Origin: Paraburkholderia caribensis | GTDB taxonomy: Bacteria; Pseudomonadota; Gammaproteobacteria; Burkholderiales; Burkholderiaceae | Reading direction: 5' to 3' | Assembly (NCBI RefSeq): GCF_002902945.1 | Contig: NZ_CP026103.1 | Location: 1,922,001-1,986,000, forward strand | Length of the DNA stretch: 64,000 nt | Shown here: positions 33,153-42,261 of the stretch, piece after piece | Numbering within the stretch: position 1 is the first letter of the stretch | How the letters are laid out: each line of letters opens with the position of its first letter | Notes under the pieces: generated by a model | The model's database searches: none | Told to the model about the DNA's origin: nothing | Seen by the model: only the letters and a program-made list of their open reading frames with translations | Translations under genes and position numbers: made by a program

Positions 33153-33818
33153 TCACGGGGATTTTTTCACGACTTCCAGTACCGCAAGACGCCCTCGATT
33201 GCGATCGCGCACTTCACGTCGTGCCCGAAACGCATCCAGCGCCTTCAATAACGACTCGCCGTCAAACCCGTTTCGATAGTCGAAATCGACATGTGCAAAA
33301 GCGACAATGCCGTCCTCGTCGAGAAGATATGTCGCGGGCACGGGAACAAGAAACAATCCTGACCGTCTTTTTTTAGGAGGTACGTACCCGAGATCGATGT
33401 ACCGACCGCGTAGCTCCTCGGGCAGATCGAAGGTCAAGCCAAACGCGCGTGCGACGCGAAGATCCGTATCGACGAGTTCGGGAACGGGTAAATGGGCAGT
33501 TTTCAGCGACGCATCCGGCGGAGCAAGCGCAACGGCCTTCGCTCCCGCTGACACAATACGGCCGTGTATCGCGGAGAATCGCGCGAGATTCTCTTCACCG
33601 AACGAGCACCACGAACCGCGCAGAAAGTTGAGCACAACGGGACCCGAGCGCAGAAGCTGCTCCAGCATGACCTTGTTGCCAAGCTTGTCGTGCAATGCAA
33701 ACATCGGCGCCCGAGCACCCGCGCGCAACGCATTGGTTATGGTGGCCGACGCACGGGCCATCGCGATCTCGGCCGACGCATCCGTATCCATGTCCGATAT
33801 CACCAGCCCTTTTCTCAT
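33153..33818 (-). CDS. Peroxiredoxin-like (AhpC/TSA) protein with a single cysteine
   Basis: Thioredoxin-fold protein of 221 residues. GARAPMFALHDKLGNKVMLEQLL starts the AhpC/TSA domain and the active-site segment is LNFLRGSWCSFGEENLARF. The usual form in this family is GxWCPYC; here the second cysteine is Gly (Cys71-Ser-Phe-Gly74) and no other Cys exists in the protein, so it could work only as a one-Cys enzyme or be non-catalytic. The ATG at 33818 has an AGGAG box 10 bases upstream. It lies 103 bp downstream of the OYE gene on the same strand and may be co-transcribed with it. Confidence 0.85.
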   Translation of the reverse strand: MRKGLVISDMDTDASAEIAMARASATITNALRAGARAPMFALHDKLGNKVMLEQLLRSGPVVLNFLRGSWCSFGEENLARFSAIHGRIVSAGAKAVALAPPDASLKTAHLPVPELVDTDLRVARAFGLTFDLPEELRGRYIDLGYVPPKKRRSGLFLVPVPATYLLDEDGIVAFAHVDFDYRNGFDGESLLKALDAFRARREVRDRNRGRLAVLEVVKKSP

Positions 33819-33921
33819 GATCGATCTATCTCCTGGAAACCGACCGGACACATCACAAACGTGATGCGTGCGGCCGGCTTTTTTCTGTCGGACTCGATCC
33901 CGCCCGCGCAGGTGCACGCGG

Positions 33922-35064
33922 TTAAACTGCCTCTGCACTTTCCTCGTCTTGCACAGCGCCGTTCGCCGCTTGCTCGGCTTCGTATGTCGGAAAGTCCGAG
34001 TAGTTCTCCTCGCTTCCACCCCAGAACGCGGCACGCACATACGGCGTGAGCGGCAGATCGTGTGCAAGGCGATAGGGAAGGTCAGGATTCGACGAGAAGT
34101 GGCGTCCGAACGCGACCAGATCCGCCACGCCCGAATTGACGATCTCGATTGCGCTTTCGCGGTCAAACCCGCCTGCTGCGATGATGGGGCCTGAGAAGTG
34201 TGGGCGCAGATACGCAGCCGCAACGACAGGATGGCCGTGGTGCAACGTGTCGTCGCCTTTGATGCGCGGTTCGATCACGTGGAGGTAGGCAATTCCGTAC
34301 GCATCCAGCGCCTTTGCGACATGGCTGAACGTCGCTTCGGGGTTGCTATCCGACACACCGCCCCATTCGCCCGATGGCGAAATGCGCACGCCGACGCGAT
34401 CCGCGCCGAACACGGAAATCAACGCTTCAAGTGCTTCGCGCAGAAACCGCACGCGGTTTTCGATCGGACCGCCATATTCATCCGTGCGCCGGTTCGTGCC
34501 GTCCTGAATGAACTGATCGACAAGATAACCGTTGGCGCCGTGCAACTCGACGCCGTCAAAGCCCGCCTTCTTTGCACGCTCGGCAGCCTGACGAAAGTCT
34601 TCAACGATGCCTGCAATCTCGTCGGTCTCCAGCGCACGGTGCGGCGACACAGGAACGAAGCCGTCGGTGGTCAGCGCAACGCCCTCGAACGGTACGACTG
34701 AAGGCGCGACCGGGTCGCCGCCGTCGTTGACTTCGACGTGGCTCTGGCGGCCGCCGTGAATCAGCTGCAGGAACGCGCGACCGCCCTTCGCGTGCACTGC
34801 GTCGGCGATAGCCTTCCAGCCCGCGTCCTGACCATCGTGGAAGATGCTTGCTGCGCCAAGATACGAACGGGCCTGCCGGGAGACACTCGCCGCTTCGATG
34901 ATGACAAGGCCGCCTTCCGATGCACGCTGACCGTAGAAGTCCGCCATCATCGGGCTCGGAATATCGTCCGGCTGGATGGTGCGCAGTCGGGTCATCGGAG
35001 CAAGTACGACGCGATGATTGAGGTCATATGCGCCGACCTTTCTGGAAGTGAAGAGCCTGGTCAT
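33922..35064 (-). CDS. Old Yellow Enzyme family ene-reductase (NemA/XenB-like)
   Basis: FMN-dependent alkene/nitroester reductase of 380 residues. Landmarks are HRVVLAPMTRLR (16-28), the FMN/substrate segment LQLIHGGRQSH, the catalytic His/Asn pair in VELHGANGYLVDQFIQDGTNRR, GVRISPSGEWGG, and the phosphate-binding IIAAGGFD and FGRHFSSNPDLP. The ATG at 35064 follows AAGGA. A close paralogue lies at 39143-40247. A 17-bp palindrome-like element shared by both paralogues sits 119 bp upstream. Role is probably reduction of electrophiles or nitro compounds. Confidence 0.94.
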   Translation of the reverse strand: MTRLFTSRKVGAYDLNHRVVLAPMTRLRTIQPDDIPSPMMADFYGQRASEGGLVIIEAASVSRQARSYLGAASIFHDGQDAGWKAIADAVHAKGGRAFLQLIHGGRQSHVEVNDGGDPVAPSVVPFEGVALTTDGFVPVSPHRALETDEIAGIVEDFRQAAERAKKAGFDGVELHGANGYLVDQFIQDGTNRRTDEYGGPIENRVRFLREALEALISVFGADRVGVRISPSGEWGGVSDSNPEATFSHVAKALDAYGIAYLHVIEPRIKGDDTLHHGHPVVAAAYLRPHFSGPIIAAGGFDRESAIEIVNSGVADLVAFGRHFSSNPDLPYRLAHDLPLTPYVRAAFWGGSEENYSDFPTYEAEQAANGAVQDEESAEAV

Positions 35065-35182
35065 GATGTTTCCTTTGAGAGTTGGGGTTGAGCACCTCAG
35101 GGAGCGGTGCGTCACGCGATGCGTTGGGATCCAATGTAGAGAATCCGAGGCGCCTGAAATAGGCCTCTATCAGGATGAGGTC

Positions 35183-35199
35183 TATTCCGTATCGGGATA
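35183..35199. promoter_or_regulatory. Element TATTCCGTATCGGGATA upstream of OYE gene 1
   Basis: Near-palindrome (TAT-T-CCG / CGGGATA) that recurs with one changed centre base upstream of the second OYE gene (40358-40374), at almost the same distance from the start codon. An AGGCC block lies about 30 bp before each copy. It is a candidate operator for a shared regulator, possibly the LysR at 40658. Confidence 0.55.
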
Positions 35200-35226
35200 A
35201 GTCAGCGCGCAGCGCCGAGTTCGTCA

Positions 35227-36423
35227 TCAATGTCGCCTTCCGTTGTCTGCGGTAACGACACGCGCATCCCGACGATCGATTCGGCCGCTGTGCCAGGTCA
35301 GCATGAGTGCGCCGAGTACAACGACAGATGCGATCCAGGGTGTGCTCATGAGCCCCATGTGGCTGACGATGGCGCCGCCCGTCCACGCTCCACCCGCCAC
35401 ACCCAGATTGAACGCAGCGATATTCATCCCGGAGGCGATATGGACCGAGTGCGGTGCGAAACGCTCGGCCTGTCTCACGACATAGATCTGCAAGGCCGGC
35501 ACGTTGCCGAAGGCGACGGCGCCCCAACCGAGCACGACGATCAGGACAAGCGTTTTACTGGTCGCCGTGACGTCGAGGAGCAGCAGCACGCCTGCCAGCA
35601 GGGCAAAGATCAGCTTGAGCGCGGTAACGGGTCCGAGCGAATCGGCCAGCCTTCCACCCGCCATGTTTCCGAAGGCCACCGACACGCCGTAAACCAGCAG
35701 AACCATGCCGACGACAGGCGGACTGAAACCGGAAATCTGCTCGAGAATCGGCGCGAGATAGGTGAACGCAATCAAGGACCCGCCGTAACCGACCGCCGTC
35801 ATTGCAAACACCAGCAACAGGCGCGGCTTCAGAAATAACTCAGCTTGCCGGCGGATTGACGCGGGCGGCACATGCGCGATATCGCGCGGTACAAACACCA
35901 GCGTGCCCATCATGGCGACGAGGCCAAAGGCCGCGACCACAAGAAAGGTTGCCCGCCATCCAAAGTGTTGACCTATGAGCGTACCAAGCGGAACCCCCGT
36001 CACGAAGGCGACGGTAAGACCGCTGAACATCGTCGCGATTGCGCTGCCCGCCTTCTCTTTAGGTACGACGCTCGTCGCGATGATCGAGCCGACGGAGAAA
36101 AAGACCCCGTGTGCAAAGCCGCTTAGCACGCGCGCGACGATAAGCGTTGCGTAGCCCGGTGACTGCCACGCGAGCAGATTCGCGAACGTGAATAACGCCA
36201 TCAGCGAGATCAACAACGTTTTGCGCGGCATCCGGCCTGTCAACGCGGTGAGCACCGGCGCGCCGACTGCCACACCCAGTGCGTAGAAGGTGACCAGCAA
36301 GCCTGCCGACGGCAACGATACCGACAGATCAGCGGAGAGCGTCGGTATCAGCCCGACGATAACGAATTCGGTTGTTCCGATGGCGAATGCACCGATTGTC
36401 AGTGCAAGCAGGGCGAGAGGCAT
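35227..36423 (-). CDS. MFS exporter, AraJ/YdhP-like (DHA1 family)
   Basis: Transporter of 398 residues with twelve hydrophobic segments. It begins MPLALLALTIGAFAIGTTEFVIVGLIPTL, the hallmark of arabinose-efflux/AraJ-type DHA1 permeases, with RMPRKTLLISLMALFTFANLLAW and RVLSGFAHGVFFSVGSIIATS further on. The ATG at 36423 has a CTGGAG box; an ATG 24 bases upstream is an alternative. Substrate unknown. It sits between OYE and another MFS on the same strand, 64 bp after the latter. Confidence 0.9.
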   Translation of the reverse strand: MPLALLALTIGAFAIGTTEFVIVGLIPTLSADLSVSLPSAGLLVTFYALGVAVGAPVLTALTGRMPRKTLLISLMALFTFANLLAWQSPGYATLIVARVLSGFAHGVFFSVGSIIATSVVPKEKAGSAIATMFSGLTVAFVTGVPLGTLIGQHFGWRATFLVVAAFGLVAMMGTLVFVPRDIAHVPPASIRRQAELFLKPRLLLVFAMTAVGYGGSLIAFTYLAPILEQISGFSPPVVGMVLLVYGVSVAFGNMAGGRLADSLGPVTALKLIFALLAGVLLLLDVTATSKTLVLIVVLGWGAVAFGNVPALQIYVVRQAERFAPHSVHIASGMNIAAFNLGVAGGAWTGGAIVSHMGLMSTPWIASVVVLGALMLTWHSGRIDRRDARVVTADNGRRH

Positions 36424-36487
36424 GATCGACTCCAGACGTGAAGGCATCCGCGACACCAACACGATGAGAAAAATGAACGTAAGGGAT

Positions 36488-37708
36488 TCAGGTCGACGCA
36501 CGATGGCCCGGCCGGAACGCGTGCCCAGACGAGTGCCAGGCAACGACGAGCCCGATCATCACGAGCGCCAGTAACACCCACGCCATGGCGCCCACGCCGC
36601 TGGTGTCGAGCAGGATGCCGCCAATCAGACCGCCGCCTGCGATGGCGCCATTCCAGACGGTCACGATCATCGATTGCGCCGTGTCGGCGCCTTCGCCCGC
36701 CGCATCGGCCGATGCCGTCTGGAGAAGCGTCGCTGCGCCGCCAAAGGTCGAGCCCCACGCCGCAACTGCGGAGTACACCACCCACGGCAATGTTCCATCT
36801 AGTGCGAGCGCGGCCGACGCAAGCGCGAACACCGCGAGACTTGCGAGCACGAGTGCGCGAAGCCATCGGTCGATCAGAGCGCCCGTGACCCAGATTCCTG
36901 CGATGGCGGCCAGGCCGAAAACCAGCAGCACGGCTTCGACGCTCTCGGTCATATGAGCCCGCACGAGAAACGGCGCGATATAGGTGTAAAGGATGTTGTG
37001 GGCCAACATCCACGCGAGGATGACGAACAGCACGGGCCGAACGCCCGGTGTCCGGAACACGTCGACGACACTCCGCCCCGCTCCGTCACGTTGTCCGGCA
37101 AGCTTGGGCGCCTTCCACATGACCCAGAACACCAGCACGATCGTCAATGCCGACATCACACCAAATGCTGTACGCCAGCCGAGCAACTCTCCCAGCCATG
37201 TCCCGGCGGGCACGCCGAGCGCAAGGGCGATGGGCGTGCCGACGAGCGCAATGGCCATCGCGCGGCCCTGCAGATGCGCGGCAACCATGCGGCGCGCGTA
37301 GCCCGGTACGAGACCCCACGTCACGCCCGCTGCCGCACCCGCCATGAATCGCGCCGCAAGCGTGAGCCAATACCACGACGACAATGCCGTGACCGTGTTG
37401 AAGACGAAGAACAGTGCGATGGCGAGTAACAATACGGTTCGTCTCGACCATGCGCGCGTCGCTGCCGTCACCGGTATCGCGGCCGCGACGGAGCCTAGCG
37501 CATAGAGGGTGACCATCTGACCGGCCCATGACTCCGGCACGTTGAGCCCACGACTGATTTCAGGCAGCAGTCCCGCTGGCAGTGTCTCGGTAAGAATGGC
37601 GATAAAGCCGGTCATCGCCAGTGCGAGCAGACCAGCAACAGGTAACGAGTCAGCGGGCGTAGTCCGCACACCCGCGTCAATCTCACAGACAGGAAGTTGG
37701 GTAGACAT
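36488..37708 (-). CDS. MFS exporter (DHA1, sugar-efflux/chloramphenicol-resistance-like)
   Basis: Transporter of 406 residues with twelve hydrophobic segments. TM1 reads LALAMTGFIAILTETLPAGLLPEI, and MVTLYALGSVAAAIPVTAATRAWSRRTVLL carries the loop 2-3 motif. LVGTPIALALGVPAGTWLGELLGWR is the DHA1 motif C-like antiporter segment. The ATG at 37708 is preceded by GAGGA. It is probably co-transcribed with the second MFS gene downstream. Substrate unknown. Confidence 0.9.
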   Translation of the reverse strand: MSTQLPVCEIDAGVRTTPADSLPVAGLLALAMTGFIAILTETLPAGLLPEISRGLNVPESWAGQMVTLYALGSVAAAIPVTAATRAWSRRTVLLLAIALFFVFNTVTALSSWYWLTLAARFMAGAAAGVTWGLVPGYARRMVAAHLQGRAMAIALVGTPIALALGVPAGTWLGELLGWRTAFGVMSALTIVLVFWVMWKAPKLAGQRDGAGRSVVDVFRTPGVRPVLFVILAWMLAHNILYTYIAPFLVRAHMTESVEAVLLVFGLAAIAGIWVTGALIDRWLRALVLASLAVFALASAALALDGTLPWVVYSAVAAWGSTFGGAATLLQTASADAAGEGADTAQSMIVTVWNGAIAGGGLIGGILLDTSGVGAMAWVLLALVMIGLVVAWHSSGHAFRPGHRAST

Positions 37709-38115
37709 GATCGGAATCCTCGATAAATGCGCGAGTGCCAGACGAAATGTCGTGCACCCGGTTTCGAGTCGAATGTATCTGCGCGTACCCGCTCGAACTA
37801 GACGCAGGCGCGGATAGGCTTCATTCCAGATCGGAGGGAAGTGACACGACAGGATGTGCGGATGGCGCACGTGGCGCTAATGCAAACGCACCGGCAGGCG
37901 CATTGCTTTTGTCAGCGATACGGATCGGGTTGACGGGCTTACAAGGGGGGATGTGTACGACATCGCCGACAGGTCACCGCCTGGCGGGAACGAACGCTGC
38001 GCGCGCTCTGCGGGCAAGCGAAGCGATGCGAGGCTACCCAAAGGCATCTCTCCGCTTCGCCGCCGTCATGAAGTACAGCACGCACCAACTCAGTGGCGCG
38101 TGGCAGTGAGGCGTA
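37709..38115. other. Intergenic stretch, no gene recognised
   Basis: Frames on both strands lack family resemblance. It should hold the promoter of the MFS pair and the 3' end of the quinone-reductase-like gene transcript, although both run on the minus strand and no hairpin with T-run was found. Confidence 0.5.
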
Positions 38116-39105
38116 TCAGACGCTCACCACGATCTTGCCGAACTGGCCATTCTGTTCGAGATAGCGATGTACCTCGACCATGTCGTCGAATTTGAACTCG
38201 CGATCGATGACCGGTTTGAGCTTGCCCTGCTCGATTCCTTTGAGGATAAACTCGACGGCAGCTTTTTGCCGCGCTGGGTTGCCGGTGGTTACCCACAGGT
38301 TGTGCGCCCGGATGGTTTGCAGTTTGGCAATCATCGGCAGAACGGGTATCTCCGTCGGACCTTGTGCAAGCGCGCCATAAATAAACGCGATGCCCTGGAA
38401 CGCAAGCACCGAGATCAGTTTAGCGAAGTTCGGGCCGCCTACTGGATCGAAGACGACGCGAGCACCGTTACCATCGGTGATGCGCATGATTTCCGCAACA
38501 AAGTCCGTTTCGTTCGTGACGATAACGTGAGCTGCGCCGGCATCCAGCAAAGCCTGACGTTTTTCAGCCGTACGCGTCAATGCGATGGGCGTCGCGCCCG
38601 CATAGTTGGCGATCTGGATCGCGGCCAGACCCACGCTGCTCGAAGCAGCAGGCACCACGACGAAATCGCCCGTCGTCACCCTGGCGTCTTCGATCAGCGC
38701 GCTATATGCCGTGATGAACATCATCCAGACGGACGCGGCCTCCGTGTATGACAGCGACTTCGGATGTGCGACAACGGCGTGCTCGGGAACAATGATGACT
38801 TCCCCGTATGTTCCGTACTGGTTAAACGAAAACGATGGAATGACGTTGACCTCGTCACCAGGTGCGATGCCCTCGACGCCCGGTCCGACAGCATCGACGA
38901 TACCGGCCGCTTCGTACCCTAGTCCTGCTGGAAACGTAACGGGTTCGATGTAGTCATCACGCCGCCACATCGACTCTGCGCGGTTGATGCCGATCGCCTT
39001 CACCTTCATGCGAACTTCGTTGGCGAGTGGTTCGCGTACGGGGACATCGACGAATTCAAGAACGTCGGGGCCACCTGCGGAGGAAAACTGAATAATGCGA
39101 GGCAT
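38116..39105 (-). CDS. Zinc-independent MDR oxidoreductase (quinone oxidoreductase-like)
   Basis: NAD(P)H-dependent medium-chain dehydrogenase/reductase of 329 residues. GroES-like N-domain (FPAGLGYEAAGIVDAVGPGVEGI) and Rossmann domain (VVVPAASSSVGLAAIQIANYAGATPIALTRT) are intact. The zinc-ligand set of alcohol dehydrogenases is absent, so a quinone or enal reductase role is more likely. The ATG at 39105 begins MPRIIQFSSAGGPD. It lies downstream of the frameshifted OYE gene on the same strand (37-bp gap), so the pair may form an operon for electrophile reduction. Confidence 0.92.
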   Translation of the reverse strand: MPRIIQFSSAGGPDVLEFVDVPVREPLANEVRMKVKAIGINRAESMWRRDDYIEPVTFPAGLGYEAAGIVDAVGPGVEGIAPGDEVNVIPSFSFNQYGTYGEVIIVPEHAVVAHPKSLSYTEAASVWMMFITAYSALIEDARVTTGDFVVVPAASSSVGLAAIQIANYAGATPIALTRTAEKRQALLDAGAAHVIVTNETDFVAEIMRITDGNGARVVFDPVGGPNFAKLISVLAFQGIAFIYGALAQGPTEIPVLPMIAKLQTIRAHNLWVTTGNPARQKAAVEFILKGIEQGKLKPVIDREFKFDDMVEVHRYLEQNGQFGKIVVSV

Positions 39106-39142
39106 GGCTATCTCTTGAGTGAAGAAAAAAGTGGTGTGCGGG

Positions 39143-40247
39143 CTATTCTTTCGGAGTGGCGTCGTAGGCCGGGAAGTCCGAGTAGTGCCGTTCGGTGCCA
39201 CCCCAGAAGGCTGCCCGCACATACGGAGTCAGCGGAAGCTTGTGTTTGAGCCGGTAAGGCAGATCGGGGTTCGAACTGAAGTACCGACCAAACGCAACGA
39301 GGTCGGCATCGCCCGAAGCAACGACAGCCTCAGCGCTGTCGCCGTCGAAGCCGCCTGCAGCAATGATCGGACCTGAGAAATATCGGCGCAGGTACTTCAC
39401 CGCAACGGGAGGGTGACCTTCATGCAGCGTATCGTCGCCTTTGATGCGTGGTTCAATCACGTGCATATAGGCGATCCTGTAAGAGTCCAGCACCTGTGCG
39501 ACGTGACTGAACGTCGCCTCGGGATCGCTGTCGGAAATGCCACCCCATTCGCCCGAGGGCGAAATGCGTACGCCAACACGATCCGCACCGAAGACCGAGA
39601 TCAGCGCTTCGACTGCTTCGCGCAGAAAGCGCACGCGGTTTTCGATCGGACCGCCATAGGCATCCGTGCGCGTGTTGGTCCCCGTCCTGGATGAACTGAT
39701 CAACCAGGTAACCGTTCGCGCCGTGAAGCTCAACACCATCGAATCCCGCGTCTTTGGCCCGCTGCGCAGCCACGCGAAATTCCTCGATGATGCCGGGTAT
39801 CTCTTCCAGGCCGAGCGCGCGATGAGGCGACACGGGCACGAAGCCATCCTTCGTGAGCGCCACGCCCTCGAACGGAACAACGGAAGGCGCCACAGGATCG
39901 ACGCCGCCCGTCATCTCGACATGACTCTGACGTCCGCCGTGAATCAATTGCATGAAGGCATATCCGCCCTTCGCATGCACCGCGTCGGCGATCGCTTTCC
40001 AGCCTTCGATCTGGCCATCATGAAAGAAACTCGCCGCACCGAGATACGAGCGTGCCACCTTCGAAATGCTCACACCTTCAATCAGCACGAGACCACCTTC
40101 GGACGCGCGCTGCCCGTAAAAGTCGGCCATCATCGGGCTCGGGATTTCGTCCGGCAAAATGGTGCGCAGCCGCGTCATAGGCGCAAGCACGATTCGATGT
40201 GAAAGCACAAAAGCGCCGACTTGCTTTGGAGTGAACAGGTGAGCCAT
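39143..40247 (-). pseudogene. Second Old Yellow Enzyme gene, split by a +1 frameshift
   Basis: The 5' part (from ATG 40247, MAHLFTPKQVGAFVLSHRIVLAPMTRLR) and the 3' part (through YSDFPAYDATPKE, stop at 39143) together make a full OYE closely resembling the paralogue at 33922-35064. The frame changes right after VDQFIQDG. The paralogue reads GACGGCACGAAC there, while this gene has GACGGGGACCAAC, i.e. one extra G in a run (plus-strand C's at 39680-39683). Total length is 1,105 bases, one more than a multiple of three. As read, the protein loses its C-terminal half; a homopolymer sequencing error is a real alternative. Confidence 0.9.
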
Positions 40248-40357
40248 GGCGTTTCCCCCAGCGACGTGATGAAGGGTGAGATGTGAACGCTGCTTCGGTG
40301 TTTCGGACTGTAGTTATTTCTATGCGGATAGATAAGAGGCCGTATTTGCATAGGGCC

Positions 40358-40374
40358 TATTCCGTAGCGGGATA
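40358..40374. promoter_or_regulatory. Element TATTCCGTAGCGGGATA upstream of OYE gene 2; rest of 40248-40657 empty
   Basis: Same element as at 35183 with one base changed in the centre, 111 bp upstream of the second OYE start. The intergenic region 40248-40657, which separates this gene from the divergent LysR gene, has no other recognisable content. The LysR protein is the obvious candidate ligand. Confidence 0.55.
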
Positions 40375-40657
40375 AATCGCAGGGGTGAATGTCAGTGTCA
40401 GGCGCCACGACCTCGAAAAGCTGGCGTCCCGAAGCACCGCCCTTGACAGACCACCATGTCAGGTGACCATTTACGCACTATCCTTCGTTGTTTCCGTGCG
40501 CCTTGGCACGACCTGATACAAGCTGATATTTCCCGGCCGGACGCCGGCGGACAGGTGAGGTACGCTATCGGCACATCCGACAACACACCAGACAGTGTGT
40601 GGCTGAAGCCCACACAGGCCGTGCGCCGTTAGCCTTGCGTCGTTCAGGAGAATCCCG

Positions 40658-41572
40658 ATGGACCGCCTTGCAGCATTCGAAATCTATATCCGCGTCGTCG
40701 ACACAGGCTCGTTTTCAGCGGCGGCAAGACATTTCGACGTGGGTCAACCGGCTGTGTCGAAGGCCGTGGCGCAGCTGGAGGAGTGGCTTGGGGTCAAATT
40801 GCTGCTGCGTTCGACGCGCTCGTTGACGCCGACCGAGGCAGGCCAGAATTTCTATGCGCGGGCAAAGCGCGCGGTTGAGGAATCGGGCGCTGCTGTGCTT
40901 GCTGCGCGAGGTACGGCTGCTGGTCTGACAGGCAAACTCCGCGTGTCGGCAGCAGTCTGCTTCGCGAGGCTTCACATCGTTCCAAAGTTGCCCAATTTTC
41001 TGAACCGGAATCCCGACCTGGACGTCGAACTCGTACTTGACGATCGAAACATCGACCTGGTTGAAGAAGGCGTCGATCTGGCGTTACGGATGGGCGATCT
41101 GGCCGACTCCAATATGACCGCACGTCGCATTGGGGAGGCACGACGGCGAGTGCTCGCTACGCCCGCCTACTTTGAACGATGCGGTGTGCCATCGATGCCC
41201 GCAGACCTGCTGAAGCATCACGCGGTAGTCTATACGCGCGACATCAATAGTGGCGAGGACTGGACCTTCCGAAGGGATACTGTAGAACAGTCGATCAAAC
41301 TCCAGAGTCGCGTCAAGATATCCGCAACGGAGGGACTCCGCGCCGCGGTTTTCTCTGATATAGGGCTTGCGGTTGCATCCGAGTGGGCGTTCGCCCCGGA
41401 ACTGAAGTCCGGGGTTGTCGTTGCTGTCATGGATGACTGGAACCTGCCGAGCATCGCACTTTCCGCGCTTTATCCGACCGGGCGTATGGCCAGCAGCAAG
41501 GCCCGTCAGTTCGCCGCTTTCGTCGAAGAATGTCTCTCGTCCGAATTTGCGCCGACTCTCCTGTCTGCGTAA
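40658..41572 (+). CDS. LysR-family regulator (probable regulator of the OYE/MDR genes)
   Basis: Regulator of 304 residues with an intact HTH (about 3-60: FEIYIRVVDTGSFSAAARHFDVGQPAVSKAVAQLEEWLGVKLLLRSTR) and effector domain (about 90-300: GKLRVSAAVCFARLHIVPKLPNFL). CrgA-like group. The ATG at 40658 has an AGGAG box. It is divergent from the frameshifted OYE gene across 410 bp that contain the shared TATTCCG element. Confidence 0.93.
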   Translation: MDRLAAFEIYIRVVDTGSFSAAARHFDVGQPAVSKAVAQLEEWLGVKLLLRSTRSLTPTEAGQNFYARAKRAVEESGAAVLAARGTAAGLTGKLRVSAAVCFARLHIVPKLPNFLNRNPDLDVELVLDDRNIDLVEEGVDLALRMGDLADSNMTARRIGEARRRVLATPAYFERCGVPSMPADLLKHHAVVYTRDINSGEDWTFRRDTVEQSIKLQSRVKISATEGLRAAVFSDIGLAVASEWAFAPELKSGVVVAVMDDWNLPSIALSALYPTGRMASSKARQFAAFVEECLSSEFAPTLLSA

Positions 41573-41744
41573 TCGGTCGAGCACTGCCCGAATTCCTGCG
41601 TCGCCATCCGCGCGTTCTGTCTGAATGGCATTTTGACCCGTCCGCGCTCGCGTTTGAATCAAAATCTTGAAATGACGCGGCGCCTCGGTTTGTGAATCCG
41701 GATTGTCGGGTCGGGCTCGCTCAGGGCCAGGGCGACAAAATCAG

Positions 41745-41788
41745 AAGGGGCTCCACTTCTCTAGATCGAGAAGTATGGCTAGCCCCTT
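41745..41788. terminator. Long imperfect hairpin between convergent genes
   Basis: AAGGGGCT (41745-41752) pairs with AGCCCCTT (41781-41788), and ACTTCTC pairs with GAGAAGT inside, loop TAGATC. GTTT follows. It lies between the stop of lysR (41572) and the stop of the PRC-barrel gene (41833), so a bidirectional terminator is likely. Confidence 0.5.
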
Positions 41789-41832
41789 GTTTGCAGATGA
41801 AAGATTGAATATCGGATTGTCGGCGGCCGACC

Positions 41833-42261
41833 TTAACCCTTGGCGTATTCGAATTCAGGGAGCTTGCTCAGCGCATCCTTGCTGGCACCATCCAGTATCA
41901 TTTTCGGTGAGATCTGCTTGAACCGCTGCACCGGGATAGCGACGCGGTGCGCGGCGATGCCGAGAAATCCGCCAACATCAATAATGGCCACGGAAAGTGA
42001 CCCATCGGGCGCGACAATCATGTCGTCGACCCGTCCTATCTTTTCGTTTTTCTCGTTGTACACGTCGGTGTGGACTAGCTTCGATGCACGCCACCCCTTC
42101 GCTACGAGTTGCGTTTGTGTGACGCTCACGCCGAGAGGTACCGCGCCCGCGATCGGTGCCTCGGACTGCTGCCCGATCGCGAGGCCGGCCGGGAACATGG
42201 TTGTCGTCACGGCGAACAAAACTGAGAGGATTCTTGTAGCCTTTTCGATTTTTGCATTCAT
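41833..42261 (-). CDS. Exported PRC-barrel domain protein
   Basis: Small protein of 142 residues. The N-terminus MNAKIEKATRILSVLFAVTTTMFPAGLAIG looks like a signal peptide. The PRC-barrel fold covers about 65-130: VHTDVYNEKNEKIGRVDDMIVAPDGSLSVAIIDVGGFLGIAAHRVAIPVQRF. PRC-barrels occur in photosynthetic reaction-centre H subunits and RimM, and many free-standing exported copies in Burkholderiaceae have no assigned role. The ATG at 42261 is chosen for the signal peptide. Confidence 0.82.
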   Translation of the reverse strand: MNAKIEKATRILSVLFAVTTTMFPAGLAIGQQSEAPIAGAVPLGVSVTQTQLVAKGWRASKLVHTDVYNEKNEKIGRVDDMIVAPDGSLSVAIIDVGGFLGIAAHRVAIPVQRFKQISPKMILDGASKDALSKLPEFEYAKG

